From Candidatus Nanosynbacter sp. HMT-352 (GTDB taxonomy: Bacteria; Patescibacteriota; Saccharimonadia; Saccharimonadales; Saccharimonadaceae): a stretch of 64,000 nucleotides of DNA. This document shows, piece by piece, positions 8,363 to 17,643 of the stretch. Within the stretch, counting starts at the first letter, position 1; the number at the start of each line of letters is the position of its first letter. The position numbers were made by a program, and so were the translations under genes. The stretch is taken from assembly GCF_021222645.1 (NCBI RefSeq), contig NZ_CP089520.1, forward strand, positions 496,001-560,000. Direction: 5' to 3'. Below the pieces are notes generated by a model. The model did not search any database. It saw only the letters and a program-made list of their open reading frames with translations, and was not told where the DNA came from.

Positions 8363-8994
8363 GCATTCACAGCTTCGATCTCAACCGACAATACTTCTTT
8401 TCTGATTGGCAAAGATTGACCGGGCTCGAACGTATAAACCAGTAATTGACCAAATGGCATCTCTACATTCGCCATCTCAGTTTCTGGAACTTGATCAAGG
8501 TGTTTAATTAAAGCCCGGATAGAATTGCCGTGAGCCACCAATAGAATATTCTCACCATTCTGCAATTTCGGCAAAATCTCTTGCTCAAAATATGGAACAA
8601 CCCGCGCATAAACATCTTTCAAAGTTTCGCCGCCCGGCACTGGATAATCCCAACCGCGTCGAATACCATTAAAAGCCTCTTCGCCAATTTCCGCTTTAAC
8701 TTCCCATTTATTCTTTCCTGTTAAATCGCCGTAATCGCGCTCATTTAACTCAGTTGCATGCGTTGTTGGTAGATTCTCGACTCCGCACCCTTCGAGTAGC
8801 GCAGCCAAAGTTTGTTGTGTACGTTTTAATGATGAAGTGTAAGCTTCATTAAATGACAAGCCTTTCAATAAAGCACCCAATCGCACTGTGTCATTATGAC
8901 CCTTTTCCGTCAAATTAATATCCGTCCAGCCAGTCCACTTACCGAGCAGATTCCACTCACTCTCACCGTGCCGACTAATAACTAATATTCCCAT
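8359..8994 (-). CDS. gpmA: 2,3-bisphosphoglycerate-dependent phosphoglycerate mutase
   Basis: 211 residues. Histidine-phosphatase superfamily: catalytic RHGESEWN (phospho-His about residue 9), TSSLKRTQQT, ELNERDYGDLTGKNK and the second His in LVAHGNSIRAL. It interconverts 3- and 2-phosphoglycerate in glycolysis. Start overlaps the stop of the upstream Nudix gene (TAATG). Confidence 0.92.
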   Translation of the reverse strand: MGILVISRHGESEWNLLGKWTGWTDINLTEKGHNDTVRLGALLKGLSFNEAYTSSLKRTQQTLAALLEGCGVENLPTTHATELNERDYGDLTGKNKWEVKAEIGEEAFNGIRRGWDYPVPGGETLKDVYARVVPYFEQEILPKLQNGENILLVAHGNSIRALIKHLDQVPETEMANVEMPFGQLLVYTFEPGQSLPIRKEVLSVEIEAVNA

Positions 8995-9521
8995 TATTCC
9001 CCTCCAATCATCGGCGCAAAAAAATCTACAACTTCTTTTTTCACGCCATCATTATCAATAATTTTCGTATTTACATAACCGAATTTATCAATTGCCCAAA
9101 ATCTGATTGCCCAGAGCAGCGACATATCTTCAAAATCTACATCATTTTTGGCAATAAATTTGCTAGCCACAATTTCCGATTCCTGCAATTTTATCTCAGA
9201 AAAAACATCGTTTTCTAACTTCGTAAAAAACACAAATTGATGTGTCAAAAATTCATCAGAATGACGCGAAGCAACCATGGCAAGCTTCAGATCCTTAGGA
9301 TCGACTTGAATGTCGACCTCTTCTTTCACCTCGCGCACCGCCGCTTCCAGCGGGGATTCTCCAGCGTCAACAATGCCACCAGGCAGCGACCAATGGTCTT
9401 TATAGCCAGCTTTGACGATCAATAGTTCGCCCTGCTCATTTTCAATCAACACCGCCGCGCTGGAAAAACGTCTGTCCAGACTTGCCAGCCAAGCCCGTCG
9501 CTCTTCATCTGTAAATTTCAT
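8994..9521 (-). CDS. Nudix hydrolase
   Basis: 175 residues. Complete Nudix box GGIVDAGESPLEAAVREVKEEVDI (G-x5-E-x7-REVKEE), with a preceding substrate strand (LLIVKAGYKDHWSLPGG). It likely hydrolyses nucleoside diphosphate derivatives; specificity is not readable. It lies in the rny-nudix-gpmA operon, with TAATG overlaps on both sides. The long N-terminal helix (FTDEERRAWLASLDRRF) is typical of cytosolic Nudix proteins. Confidence 0.85.
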   Translation of the reverse strand: MKFTDEERRAWLASLDRRFSSAAVLIENEQGELLIVKAGYKDHWSLPGGIVDAGESPLEAAVREVKEEVDIQVDPKDLKLAMVASRHSDEFLTHQFVFFTKLENDVFSEIKLQESEIVASKFIAKNDVDFEDMSLLWAIRFWAIDKFGYVNTKIIDNDGVKKEVVDFFAPMIGGE

Positions 9522-11011
9522 TATTTAGCAAACTCAATTGCTCGCGTTTCGCGAATCACGTTAACTTTAATCGTGCCAGGATATTGCATTGTCGACTCAA
9601 TTTTCGTCGCAATATCTCGCGCCAATTTAATCGCCGACAAATCATCAATTGTCTGAGGTTTTACAATCACGCGAACCTCACGACCGGCAGAAATTGCATA
9701 GGCTTTATCAATTCCCTCAAAGCTCGTAGCGACATTTTCCAAATCGCGCATTCGCTCTGCAAAGTTTTCAGCAGAAACATTACGCGCACCTGGACGCGCA
9801 GCCGAAGCCGCGTCGCAAACTCGAACAATAATTGCCTCTGGGGTTGTCGCTTCGATATCATCGTGGTGCGCTTCGATTGCGTGAACAATTCTCTCGTCCA
9901 TACCATATTTACGAGCCAATTCCGCTCCAATATGATGATGTTTGCCCTCGATTTTATGCGACACCGCCTTGCCGACATCATGAAGAAGTGTAGCAATTTT
10001 CGTAATGCGCACATCCGCACCAATTTCCTCAGCAATCATCCCCGCAATTTGCGCCATCTCAGTCGAATGCTTCAGGACGTTCTGACCGAAGCTGGTACGA
10101 AACTTCAATTCACCAAGAAGCAGCAGCATCTCCTTCGGAATCCCAACCACGCCAGTTTCGCGCATAGCATCTTCACCAGCCTGGCGAACTTCTTTCTCGA
10201 TCTGTTTCTTAGCCTTAGCGACCACTTCTTCAATGCGTGCAGGATGAATACGACCATCCTTCATTAGCATTTCAAGACTCAGTCGAGCCACTTGTCGGCG
10301 AACAGGATCAAAACTCGACAAAATAATCATACCAGGCGTATCGTCAACTAAAATATCGACGCCAGTTTCGCGCTGGAGCGCTTGAATATTACGCCCCTCC
10401 TTACCAATAATTCGACCCTTCATCTCATCATCGGTCAGCTTGACCGCAGTCACCGTACGCTCAGCAGTAACTTCACTACTCATTCGTTCCATTGCGGTCA
10501 CGAGGATCATTTGCGCCCGTTCTTCAGCGTCATCCATTGCATCATGTTGTAGTTTCGACACCAAACCGGCCAAGTCTTGCTTAATATCGCGCTCAGTCAT
10601 CTGCATTAACTTATCGGCAGCATCTTTTTTCTTCAATCCAGCGATTTTTTCCAATTTTTCCTGCTGCCTGGAGCGGATGTCGCGAATTTCATTTTTAAGA
10701 TTATCGACTTCATCCTCATGCGCGCGCAATTTTTCTGCTCGTCGATCAAGCTCTTCCAGCTTATTATCCAGAGTCTTCTCGCGATCCGCCAAACGATTTT
10801 CGGTCTTTTGCCATTCCTTGCGACGTTCATTTTCAATCTTAAGCGCCTCGTCCTTAGCCTTAAGGACGATATCGCTCGCCTTGGTTTTCGCATCTGCCAG
10901 ATCTCGCTCAATCTGATTTTTACCGTTAATTTGGCGAGTTCTCTGATATCCAACAAGACCAGCAGCACCCGCGCCAGCTCCAATAGCCGCGGCAATAATT
11001 ACTTCTATCAT
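9521..11011 (-). CDS. rny: Ribonuclease Y
   Basis: About 496 residues from ATG 11011 (AAAGGA lies 6 nt upstream; an ATG 6 nt earlier is also possible). One N-terminal membrane segment (IIAAAIGAGAGAAGLVG), a long charged coiled coil (about 30-190), a KH domain (GRIIGKEGRNIQALQRETGVD) and an HD domain (TLLHDVGKA, HHHIGAELA, AIEAHHDD). Membrane-anchored endoribonuclease that starts mRNA decay. It has an unusually long leader of about 110 nt with two hairpins, unlike the leaderless genes nearby. Confidence 0.95.
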   Translation of the reverse strand: MIEVIIAAAIGAGAGAAGLVGYQRTRQINGKNQIERDLADAKTKASDIVLKAKDEALKIENERRKEWQKTENRLADREKTLDNKLEELDRRAEKLRAHEDEVDNLKNEIRDIRSRQQEKLEKIAGLKKKDAADKLMQMTERDIKQDLAGLVSKLQHDAMDDAEERAQMILVTAMERMSSEVTAERTVTAVKLTDDEMKGRIIGKEGRNIQALQRETGVDILVDDTPGMIILSSFDPVRRQVARLSLEMLMKDGRIHPARIEEVVAKAKKQIEKEVRQAGEDAMRETGVVGIPKEMLLLLGELKFRTSFGQNVLKHSTEMAQIAGMIAEEIGADVRITKIATLLHDVGKAVSHKIEGKHHHIGAELARKYGMDERIVHAIEAHHDDIEATTPEAIIVRVCDAASAARPGARNVSAENFAERMRDLENVATSFEGIDKAYAISAGREVRVIVKPQTIDDLSAIKLARDIATKIESTMQYPGTIKVNVIRETRAIEFAK

Positions 11012-11017
11012 TATCAT

Positions 11018-11135
11018 TCCTTTCCGATCAGCCGCCCCTGAGTGTTCGTCTCAAGGAAAAATATCAACAGCCAATCAACTTCAAACTATCTAATTCGGCG
11101 AATCAAAAATCACAAACCGCCGTAATTTAATTATA
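11018..11135 (-). promoter_or_regulatory. rny promoter and structured 5' leader
   Basis: TATAAT on the minus strand at 11135-11130 predicts a start near 11123 and a leader of about 110 nt. The leader can form CGCCG/CGGCG (11118-11122 with 11096-11100) and CCCTGAG/CTCAAGG (11036-11042 with 11050-11056, one G-U pair). A folded leader on an RNase gene suggests autoregulation, by analogy with rne in enterobacteria; this is inference. Confidence 0.45.
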
Positions 11136-11164
11136 CACGGTTTTGACAGTTTGAGCGATAAAAA

Positions 11165-11539
11165 TTATTTTCGCGGCGCAGTGATATTCGCAGTAGCACC
11201 GTACTCTGGCATAACAATTTTTTCATTCTCGCCAGAACGCAATTTACCCAAAGCCAAATCACGCCAATTGTCACCCATCACACCAACAATAGGAATATTC
11301 AAGCTGTCCGCCAAGATATTCACAACCGTCAAACCAATTCTCAGCCCCGTAAAACTTCCTGGTCCTTTCATCACGCCAATGCCGCTTATAAGATGCAAAT
11401 CGCCAGTCTTTTCTTCCAAAAATTTCAACAAATTCCGCGCCAACGTTCGCCCAGCTTCCCATTCAAAATCCTGGCGATTTTCTCCATTGACTATTGTCAA
11501 AAAACATGTTGATGTTGAAGTATCTAATAAAATTATCAC
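11165..11539 (-). CDS. tsaB: TsaB, tRNA threonylcarbamoyladenosine biosynthesis scaffold (short form)
   Basis: 124 residues; the N-terminal ASKHA lobe of TsaB with LLDTST at the start and the signature GVMKGPGSFTGLRIGLT (about 55-71). Typical TsaB is about 220-230 residues, so the second lobe is missing, and the frame ends normally. TsaB pairs with TsaD and TsaE to make t6A37 on ANN-decoding tRNAs. Its ATG overlaps the tsaE stop (ATGA). TsaD is not in the window. Confidence 0.85.
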   Translation of the reverse strand: MIILLDTSTSTCFLTIVNGENRQDFEWEAGRTLARNLLKFLEEKTGDLHLISGIGVMKGPGSFTGLRIGLTVVNILADSLNIPIVGVMGDNWRDLALGKLRSGENEKIVMPEYGATANITAPRK

Positions 11540-11994
11540 GCCATATTCTCCTTTATTTTTCCCAAAAGTTCATCAGATTTTTTGCCGCCAGGATAAAATT
11601 CTACAAGCCGCCCTTCTTCGCTAATCGCAGTAATTTTTATCACTAACCGATCGTTTGGTAATGCATCGTCAACAGCGCCAGCCCATTCAACTACAACAAC
11701 CGAATTAGAATCCACCACTTCGCGAATCTCCTCGCTCATAATTCCAGCATTTCCTAGTCTATAAAAATCGTAATGCGCCAAACTCAGACCGCGAGGTGAA
11801 TCGTACACGCGCGAAATCGTGAAAGTTGGACTCTGAACTGGCTCGTTAATCTCTAAAGCCTGCGCAATTCCCTTCGTCAATGTGGTTTTCCCCGCGCCAA
11901 TATCACCGACTAATTCCAGAACTTCCCCGCCAGAAACAGCCCGACCAATTGCCGCGCCCAATTCTCGCATTTTCTCTTCACCAGAAATGTTCAC
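11536..11994 (-). CDS. tsaE: TsaE, tRNA t6A biosynthesis ATPase
   Basis: 152 residues. Walker A GDIGAGKTTLTKG (about 28-40), PTFTISRVYD switch region and LAHYDFYRL Walker B-like motif. The start is GTG 11994; TATAAT at 12006-12001 lies 6 nt upstream, so the mRNA probably begins at the start codon. Operon with tsaB; divergent from pilB. Confidence 0.9.
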   Translation of the reverse strand: MNISGEEKMRELGAAIGRAVSGGEVLELVGDIGAGKTTLTKGIAQALEINEPVQSPTFTISRVYDSPRGLSLAHYDFYRLGNAGIMSEEIREVVDSNSVVVVEWAGAVDDALPNDRLVIKITAISEEGRLVEFYPGGKKSDELLGKIKENMA

Positions 11995-12054
11995 TCTTAT
12001 ATTATACTATGCTAGCTTTTTTTTGGCGATGATAGTACAATAACCATAAGAGTT

Positions 12055-13833
12055 ATGCGTGTTTCAGACCAGACAATTGAGAACATTCTGAAACAAGGTG
12101 GGGTTATCGATGAGCCACAGCTTGCTGATTTGAAATTGATCGCTGAACGGTCAAAGCAAACATTGCAAGAAACCATTATTGAACAAAAAGTCATTTCTGA
12201 GGAAGATTTGACAAAGTTAATTGGCGATTATATCGGTGTACCTTTCGTGCGAATTGAGCCAAAGGATATTCCCGAAGATATATTAAAGCGAATTCCCGAA
12301 CATATCGCACGCCAGTACAATGTTGTACTTTTTGAGAAAAATGAAGATAATAGCCTGTCTCTTGCAATGGAAGATCCAGATGACGTGCAGGCATTGAACT
12401 TCATCCAAAAAGAAATTGGTTACAACACAAAGGTTTTCCTAGCGACAAAAAGCAACATTTTGGACTGTTTGGAAAATTATCGTGGCAATATTAACGCCGA
12501 ACTCGATGAAGTTATCGCTGTACAAAAAGACGCTTCCGCCGAAGACCAGAACGTTAGCCAAGACGATTTTGCGGAAAATTCACCAATTGCTCAAACTGTT
12601 AATTTGCTATTGGAGTACGCCATAAAATCCAACGCTTCTGACATTCACATTGAGCCGCGCGAAGACTATGTTCAGGTTCGCTATCGAATTGATGGTGTCT
12701 TGAAGGAAGTTAACAAATTACCAAGAAACGTTCATGGCGCCTTAGTAAGCCGCATTAAAATTCTCTCCAACCTAAAAATCGACGAACGCCGCGTGCCGCA
12801 AGACGGCCGATTTAAGATACAGGTTTCAGGGAAAAAATACGCCTTTCGAGTTTCAACTCTACCAATTGCCGATGGCGAAAAAGTAGTTATGCGTATTTTG
12901 GATGAGTCAAATCAAGCCGTAAAATTGGATCAGCTGGGCTATTGGGGGCTATCTCTTACGACAGTAAAAGATGCTATGGCGCAGCCTAACGGTATGATTT
13001 TGGTTACTGGGCCAACTGGATCGGGAAAATCAACCAGTTTGTTTAGTGTCTTGTCGGAGCTCAATACCCCAGACGTCAATATCTCTACGATTGAAGACCC
13101 AGTAGAATATAAAATCCCAGGAGTCAATCAAACTCAGACCAACGCCAAGGCTGGAATGACCTTCGCTTCAGGATTAAGGGCGTTACTTCGCCAAGATCCA
13201 AACATCATTATGGTTGGAGAAATTCGCGACGGCGAAACCGCAAACCTTGGCGTTCAAGCGGCGCTAACTGGACACTTAGTATTCTCTACTTTGCACACAA
13301 ATAACGCCGCGACATGTTTACCGCGTTTACTAGATATGGGGATTGAACCATTCTTGATTGCCTCAACTGTAAAAGCAGTGATTGGACAGCGATTAGTTAG
13401 ACGTCTGTGTATGAATTGCCGCCAAGAATACACCCCAAGTGAAGAAGAAATAAAATATATTGCCGAAATGTTTAAGATAAACACTGAGTCGATTAAGAAA
13501 ATCCACAATCTCGAAGAGCAGGCTTTTGAAGATAAAATTGGTGGCGATACGCCTATGGGGTCGACAGATTTAGGAATCGAGCGTCTATGGCGACCGAATC
13601 CAGAGGGCTGTGATGAATGCGGCCACAATGGATTTAAAGGACGCGTTGGTATCTACGAAGTTCTCGGGATCTCTATTCCTATTCAAAAAATGATTACCGC
13701 CAACGCCACCAGTAACGACATTCAGGATCAGGCAATTTCTGAAGGTATGGTAACAATGCAAATGGACGGACTTATTAAATCACTACGCGGAATTACCACG
13801 GTAGAAGAAGTTTTGAGATCAACGAGGGAGTAA
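12055..13833 (+). CDS. pilB: Type IV pilus assembly ATPase PilB
   Basis: 592 residues. N-terminal MshEN/T2SSE-N domain (about 1-150), then the GspE/PilB ATPase core: Walker A GPTGSGKST (about 323), Asp box, Walker B-type LRQDPNIIMVGEIRDGETA and His box LVFSTLHTN. A zinc-binding tetracysteine (LCMNC and CDECGHNGFKGR) is present. Hexameric cytoplasmic motor for pilus extension. First gene of a six-gene pilus operon. TACAAT at 12036-12041 gives a leader of only a few nt. Confidence 0.95.
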   Translation: MRVSDQTIENILKQGGVIDEPQLADLKLIAERSKQTLQETIIEQKVISEEDLTKLIGDYIGVPFVRIEPKDIPEDILKRIPEHIARQYNVVLFEKNEDNSLSLAMEDPDDVQALNFIQKEIGYNTKVFLATKSNILDCLENYRGNINAELDEVIAVQKDASAEDQNVSQDDFAENSPIAQTVNLLLEYAIKSNASDIHIEPREDYVQVRYRIDGVLKEVNKLPRNVHGALVSRIKILSNLKIDERRVPQDGRFKIQVSGKKYAFRVSTLPIADGEKVVMRILDESNQAVKLDQLGYWGLSLTTVKDAMAQPNGMILVTGPTGSGKSTSLFSVLSELNTPDVNISTIEDPVEYKIPGVNQTQTNAKAGMTFASGLRALLRQDPNIIMVGEIRDGETANLGVQAALTGHLVFSTLHTNNAATCLPRLLDMGIEPFLIASTVKAVIGQRLVRRLCMNCRQEYTPSEEEIKYIAEMFKINTESIKKIHNLEEQAFEDKIGGDTPMGSTDLGIERLWRPNPEGCDECGHNGFKGRVGIYEVLGISIPIQKMITANATSNDIQDQAISEGMVTMQMDGLIKSLRGITTVEEVLRSTRE

Positions 13834-13837
13834 TATT

Positions 13838-15064
13838 ATGCCAATTTTTGAATACCTACTTGTCAATAAAAAGAAAGAGACCATTTCTTCGACAATTGAA
13901 GCGGCTGATAAATTATCTGCCATTAACAGTCTAAAAGCACACGGACAATTGGTAAAAATCGAAGAAAAAAGTGCAAAAAAAGAGCTCAGTTTTTCATTTG
14001 GCAAAAAAAAGAAAGGCGCCAAAACTGATGAACTAGTTATGTTTACTCGACAATTAAGCGCCATGGTTTCAGCCGGAGTCCCAATTCTTCGCTCTCTTAA
14101 CTCAATGTCAAAACATGCAGAAAGCGCTAATTTTCGAGAAACAATCAACGCCGTAATAAAGGACATTGAAGGTGGTATGTCATTTGCAGATGCCCTTAGT
14201 AAACATCCAGAAACTTTCAATGACATCTACGTAAATATGGTTGCTGCAGGTGAAACTGGAGGTATTTTGGATGATATTCTAAAGCGCCTAGCCCTACAAC
14301 AAGAAAAAAACTCCTCCATGAAGAAAAAGATTAAAGGCGCCATGACATATCCGATCGTCCTTTTGATTATTACAATTATCGCCTTCTTTATCTTGATGAT
14401 CTTCATTATTCCAGTCATCGGTAAAACTATTAAAGACATGGGCGGACCCGACGCCAAACTGCCGCTCCTTACTGAAATTATGCTCGGAATTAGCGATTTT
14501 GTGGTGTCATTTTGGTATATAATCATTCCAATATTTGCCGGAAGCATTTGGCTATTAATTCGCTATATTAAAACCCCAAAAGGTCGCGTAAAATTTCATA
14601 ATATCATCATCAAAGTTCCAGCTGTTGGCCCAATTGTTAAGAAGGTGGCAATCGCTCGCTTTACTCGAACCTTTTCCGCTCTTATTGGCGCAGGCGTGGC
14701 CGTACTTGAAGCACTGGATGTAACTTCACGTGCCGTCGGAAATGTTGCTTACGAAAAATCCCTAAAGGAAGCCACTAAGCGAGTCCAAAACGGCGAAGTT
14801 TTATCAAAAATTATCGCAGAACGAGACGACTTGTATCCGCCAATCGTGGCACAGATGCTATCCGTCGGTGAAGAAACCGGACAAACAGATAAAGTTCTGG
14901 TTAAAGTTGCCGACTTTTACGAAGAAGAGGTAGATACTGCAATTGACGGCGTCAGCTCTATTATTGAACCGGTAATGATCGTTGCTATGGGTGTTGTTAT
15001 CGCTCTGGTGGCAGTCAGCGTCATGGGACCGATTACTAGTATGGCAGGTCAAGTTAAAGAGTGA
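13838..15064 (+). CDS. pilC: Type IV pilus inner-membrane platform protein PilC
   Basis: 408 residues. Two T2SSF domains (about 68-190 and 270-395): LVMFTRQLSAMVSAGVPI and ARFTRTFSALIGAGVAVLEAL, each followed by a membrane hairpin, plus a third C-terminal span. Conserved YPIVLL and MLSVGEETG. It anchors PilB at the membrane. It lies 4 nt after pilB and ends with TGA, which shows that TGA is a working stop codon here. Confidence 0.94.
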   Translation: MPIFEYLLVNKKKETISSTIEAADKLSAINSLKAHGQLVKIEEKSAKKELSFSFGKKKKGAKTDELVMFTRQLSAMVSAGVPILRSLNSMSKHAESANFRETINAVIKDIEGGMSFADALSKHPETFNDIYVNMVAAGETGGILDDILKRLALQQEKNSSMKKKIKGAMTYPIVLLIITIIAFFILMIFIIPVIGKTIKDMGGPDAKLPLLTEIMLGISDFVVSFWYIIIPIFAGSIWLLIRYIKTPKGRVKFHNIIIKVPAVGPIVKKVAIARFTRTFSALIGAGVAVLEALDVTSRAVGNVAYEKSLKEATKRVQNGEVLSKIIAERDDLYPPIVAQMLSVGEETGQTDKVLVKVADFYEEEVDTAIDGVSSIIEPVMIVAMGVVIALVAVSVMGPITSMAGQVKE

Positions 15065-15087
15065 TAGTTTTTCAAAAAGGCTTATGC

Positions 15088-15122
15088 TATAATATCGATA
15101 TATAAGGTGGGAAGTAATAACG
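15088..15122 (+). promoter_or_regulatory. Internal promoter before pilM
   Basis: TATAAT at 15088-15093, about 25 nt after pilC. The predicted start near 15100 gives a leader of about 22 nt with AAGGTGG (about 15104-15110) ahead of the GTG at 15122. This could uncouple pilM-pilN-pilO from pilB-pilC. Confidence 0.5.
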
Positions 15123-16174
15123 TGTCGAGTATATTTTATAGAAAAAAACCAATTATCGGTCTAGATATTAGTCGAACAAGCATAAAAATAATGTCAATAG
15201 ACAGAAATCAAATGTTAGTCCATGGGTATGGCTCTATTAATCTTGACTCTCAAAAAAGTGATATCAGCTCTAGCGACAACGCTGAATATTTAGCGCAAAA
15301 TATAAAAAACCTATTGAAGAAAAATATTGTAGGACAAATTAATAGCAATCGTGTAGCGTTAGGCATACCAACCAACCGAACATTTTCGCGAACGTTTAGT
15401 CTGCCTACGAAAGAAGAAAGCAATATTCGTAGCGCTGTAAATCTGGAAGCCGAGCAATACATTCCAGCGCCCCTAGATTCTCTTTATCTAGATTATAGGA
15501 TTATTAATCGCACAAAAGACGAACTTAGTGTCCTAATGTGCGCCGCACCGAAGAAAATAATTGACAGCATGCTGGACGCCACCAAGCAATGCGGCCTAGA
15601 AGTTGCAATAATTGAGCCAAACATTAGCGCAATTGCCAGGCTACTACAACGCACAGAAGAAGGAATATTACCAACTATAATTGTCGATATCGGTACATCA
15701 ACTACGGATATCGCGATTCTAGATTCCGACATACGCGTCACGGGCGGTTTAAATGTCGGCGGCTACACACTCACTTTGAATTTAGCTAAAAAAATGAACG
15801 TACCAATTGAAACGGCTCATCAATTTAAGGTATTAAATGGGTTAAATCCCGGCCCAAGACAAGCTAGAATCGCAGGAGCCTTGCGTCCGAGTCTAGAAAA
15901 AATGACTAATGAAGTTAAGCGCGTTATGCGATATTATACAGACCGCTTCCCTGATGAGAAAAAAATCGAACAAGTTCTTATTGTTGGTGGCGGTGGCAAT
16001 CTTCCGGGAATTGGGGACTTTTTTACAAACGAACTAATGATGCCAGCGCGCGTAGCAAGCCCATGGCAAACTTTAAATTTTGAAGGACTCGAACAGCCAG
16101 CAAAGCAGCTCAGATCCCAACTGTCGCCCGTTGCAGGACTAGCTTTAATTAAACAGGAGGATATCTATGATTAA
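15122..16174 (+). CDS. pilM: Type IV pilus assembly protein PilM (actin-like)
   Basis: About 350 residues. Actin-like ATPase fold: IGLDISRTSIKIMS (phosphate 1), IIVDIGTSTTDIAIL (phosphate 2), VLIVGGGGNLPGI (adenosine). It binds the N-terminal tail of PilN in the cytoplasm. I prefer GTG 15122 because AAGGTGG lies about 11 nt upstream; an in-frame GTG at 15107 would add five residues. pilN overlaps its 3' end by 8 nt. Confidence 0.9.
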   Translation: MSSIFYRKKPIIGLDISRTSIKIMSIDRNQMLVHGYGSINLDSQKSDISSSDNAEYLAQNIKNLLKKNIVGQINSNRVALGIPTNRTFSRTFSLPTKEESNIRSAVNLEAEQYIPAPLDSLYLDYRIINRTKDELSVLMCAAPKKIIDSMLDATKQCGLEVAIIEPNISAIARLLQRTEEGILPTIIVDIGTSTTDIAILDSDIRVTGGLNVGGYTLTLNLAKKMNVPIETAHQFKVLNGLNPGPRQARIAGALRPSLEKMTNEVKRVMRYYTDRFPDEKKIEQVLIVGGGGNLPGIGDFFTNELMMPARVASPWQTLNFEGLEQPAKQLRSQLSPVAGLALIKQEDIYD

Positions 16175-16742
16175 CCTTCTTCCCCCTCAAGAGAAAAAAC
16201 AAATTAGCGCTGGACGAGTTAACGTCATACTAAGAAGATATTGCACGATGTCGCTAGTATTCACCAGCCTATTATTCTTAACTATTGGTGGGTTTTATCT
16301 ATTCCTAGAAAATAGTCGCTCCTCAGCTCAAGCTAACATAGACGAAGGAAACGCAAAGCTCGCCCAATATCAATCAACTCAAAAAGAGGTTAACGAATTC
16401 AAGAAAGATCTAGATGCTGCCAAGGTTATTATTAACAGCGAAGCGCACTACTCCACAATCATCCCAAAAATAGCACAACACATACCATCAGGCATGGTTT
16501 TGGAATCTTTATCTCTGGACACTTCGGCATTAGATAAGCCGTTATCATTAACGGCTCTTGGAAAAAACAAGGATGACGCTATTCGCATAAAAACTAGTTT
16601 AGAGAAGTCAGAAATTTTTAGCGACGTTCACCTAGAGACTGTTGTTTACAGTGGAGGCGGTCAGTCATCAGACAGGCCTGCAGATTATCCAATCACCATA
16701 ACAATTAGCGTCACACCAAAGCCAGAGGTCTTAAAACAATGA
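16167..16742 (+). CDS. pilN: Type IV pilus assembly protein PilN
   Basis: 191 residues. The N-terminus MINLLPPQEK is the classic PilN motif that docks onto PilM. Then one membrane span (about 29-50), a coiled coil (60-95) and a periplasmic/extracytoplasmic ferredoxin-like domain (IPSGMVLESLSLD). Overlaps pilM by 8 nt and pilO by 4 nt (ATGA). AGGAGG at about 16156 inside pilM is its ribosome binding site. Confidence 0.9.
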   Translation: MINLLPPQEKKQISAGRVNVILRRYCTMSLVFTSLLFLTIGGFYLFLENSRSSAQANIDEGNAKLAQYQSTQKEVNEFKKDLDAAKVIINSEAHYSTIIPKIAQHIPSGMVLESLSLDTSALDKPLSLTALGKNKDDAIRIKTSLEKSEIFSDVHLETVVYSGGGQSSDRPADYPITITISVTPKPEVLKQ

Positions 16743-17338
16743 AAAAAGTCATAAATGCCAGCATCGCACGAATCATTCTATCATTATTACTGATCATTAT
16801 ACTGTCAGCAATGGTAGGAATAGTAGTCTTTGCGTACTCATTCCTGAGTAAAACATCAGAAGAAGTTGGAAAAATGCAAACCGAGGCCGCTACGGTTGAT
16901 GCAAAAATACAGAGCCTACTTGCATCAAAATCTCAGCTCAACAGAAACTCTGATATAGCCAATAAAGCAAAGAATATCGTTTCTGAATCAAAACTCTATC
17001 AATATCAAAACCAGATTATCCAAGATTTAAATACGTATGCCGATCGTGCAGGCATTCCGATTAAATCTTTCACTTTTCAGAATGAGCCGGCAGCAGCTGC
17101 AGTAAAAACAGCGACACCCTCCGCTAAACAACCTTCTACAAATCCATCTGGAACAAAAAGCACTTTCGTATCAATTCAATTAGGTGATAGTATAGACTAC
17201 ACCAAATTCCTACACTTCCTTAACTTAATCGAAAAAAATGTCACCCGTATGCAGCTTTCAGGAGTATCGATTTCTAGAGGCGCAAATAAACACGAAATAT
17301 CAATTCAAGCACTTGAGGTAAAGGTATACACACGATGA
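16739..17338 (+). CDS. pilO: PilO-like pilus assembly protein
   Basis: 199 residues: cytoplasmic tail, one span (about 13-36), coiled coil, and a globular domain with IQLGDSIDYTKFLHFLNLIEKN, which resembles the PilO ferredoxin-like fold. Assigned mainly by position after pilN and by architecture. An Ala/Pro/Thr/Ser-rich linker lies near residues 118-140. It overlaps the next gene by 4 nt. Confidence 0.75.
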   Translation: MKKVINASIARIILSLLLIIILSAMVGIVVFAYSFLSKTSEEVGKMQTEAATVDAKIQSLLASKSQLNRNSDIANKAKNIVSESKLYQYQNQIIQDLNTYADRAGIPIKSFTFQNEPAAAAVKTATPSAKQPSTNPSGTKSTFVSIQLGDSIDYTKFLHFLNLIEKNVTRMQLSGVSISRGANKHEISIQALEVKVYTR

Positions 17339-17619
17339 GCCCATCAATATCAGAACAACTTGAACCAATCATAAAATCATTATCCAAATTCCTATGGCGA
17401 TTTCATGTGATGCTATATAGCATAATAGTTATCGGAGGCGTAGCGATTTCGATATTTCTTTTGAGTGGACTTTTAGCAATTCCCACCGAAGAGCCTCAAA
17501 TTGCATCGATAAGCTTCGACAAGGAAACCATGAAAGCAATTAAAGACTTCCGCCCCTCAACCTCAGCAAATGACTCATTTAGTCTGCCGGCTGGTCGCTC
17601 CAATCCGTTTGCCGAATAA
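17335..17619 (+). CDS. Small membrane protein of the pilus operon (PilP-like)
   Basis: 94 residues with one span (about 22-48). It ends in a short tail with SLPAGRSNPFAE; the RSNPF element recalls the GRxNPF region of PilP-type lipoproteins, but there is no lipobox or beta domain. Last gene of the pilus operon; the start overlaps pilO (ATGA). A PilP-like role is suggested by position only. Confidence 0.6.
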   Translation: MSPSISEQLEPIIKSLSKFLWRFHVMLYSIIVIGGVAISIFLLSGLLAIPTEEPQIASISFDKETMKAIKDFRPSTSANDSFSLPAGRSNPFAE

Positions 17620-17643
17620 AACACAACCGTTTATAATATAGTT

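Noticed and set aside
9584-10267. 227-codon open frame on the plus strand opposite rny
   Set aside because: It lies wholly inside rny, is rich in Asn, Arg and His as expected of an antisense shadow, and has no ribosome site.
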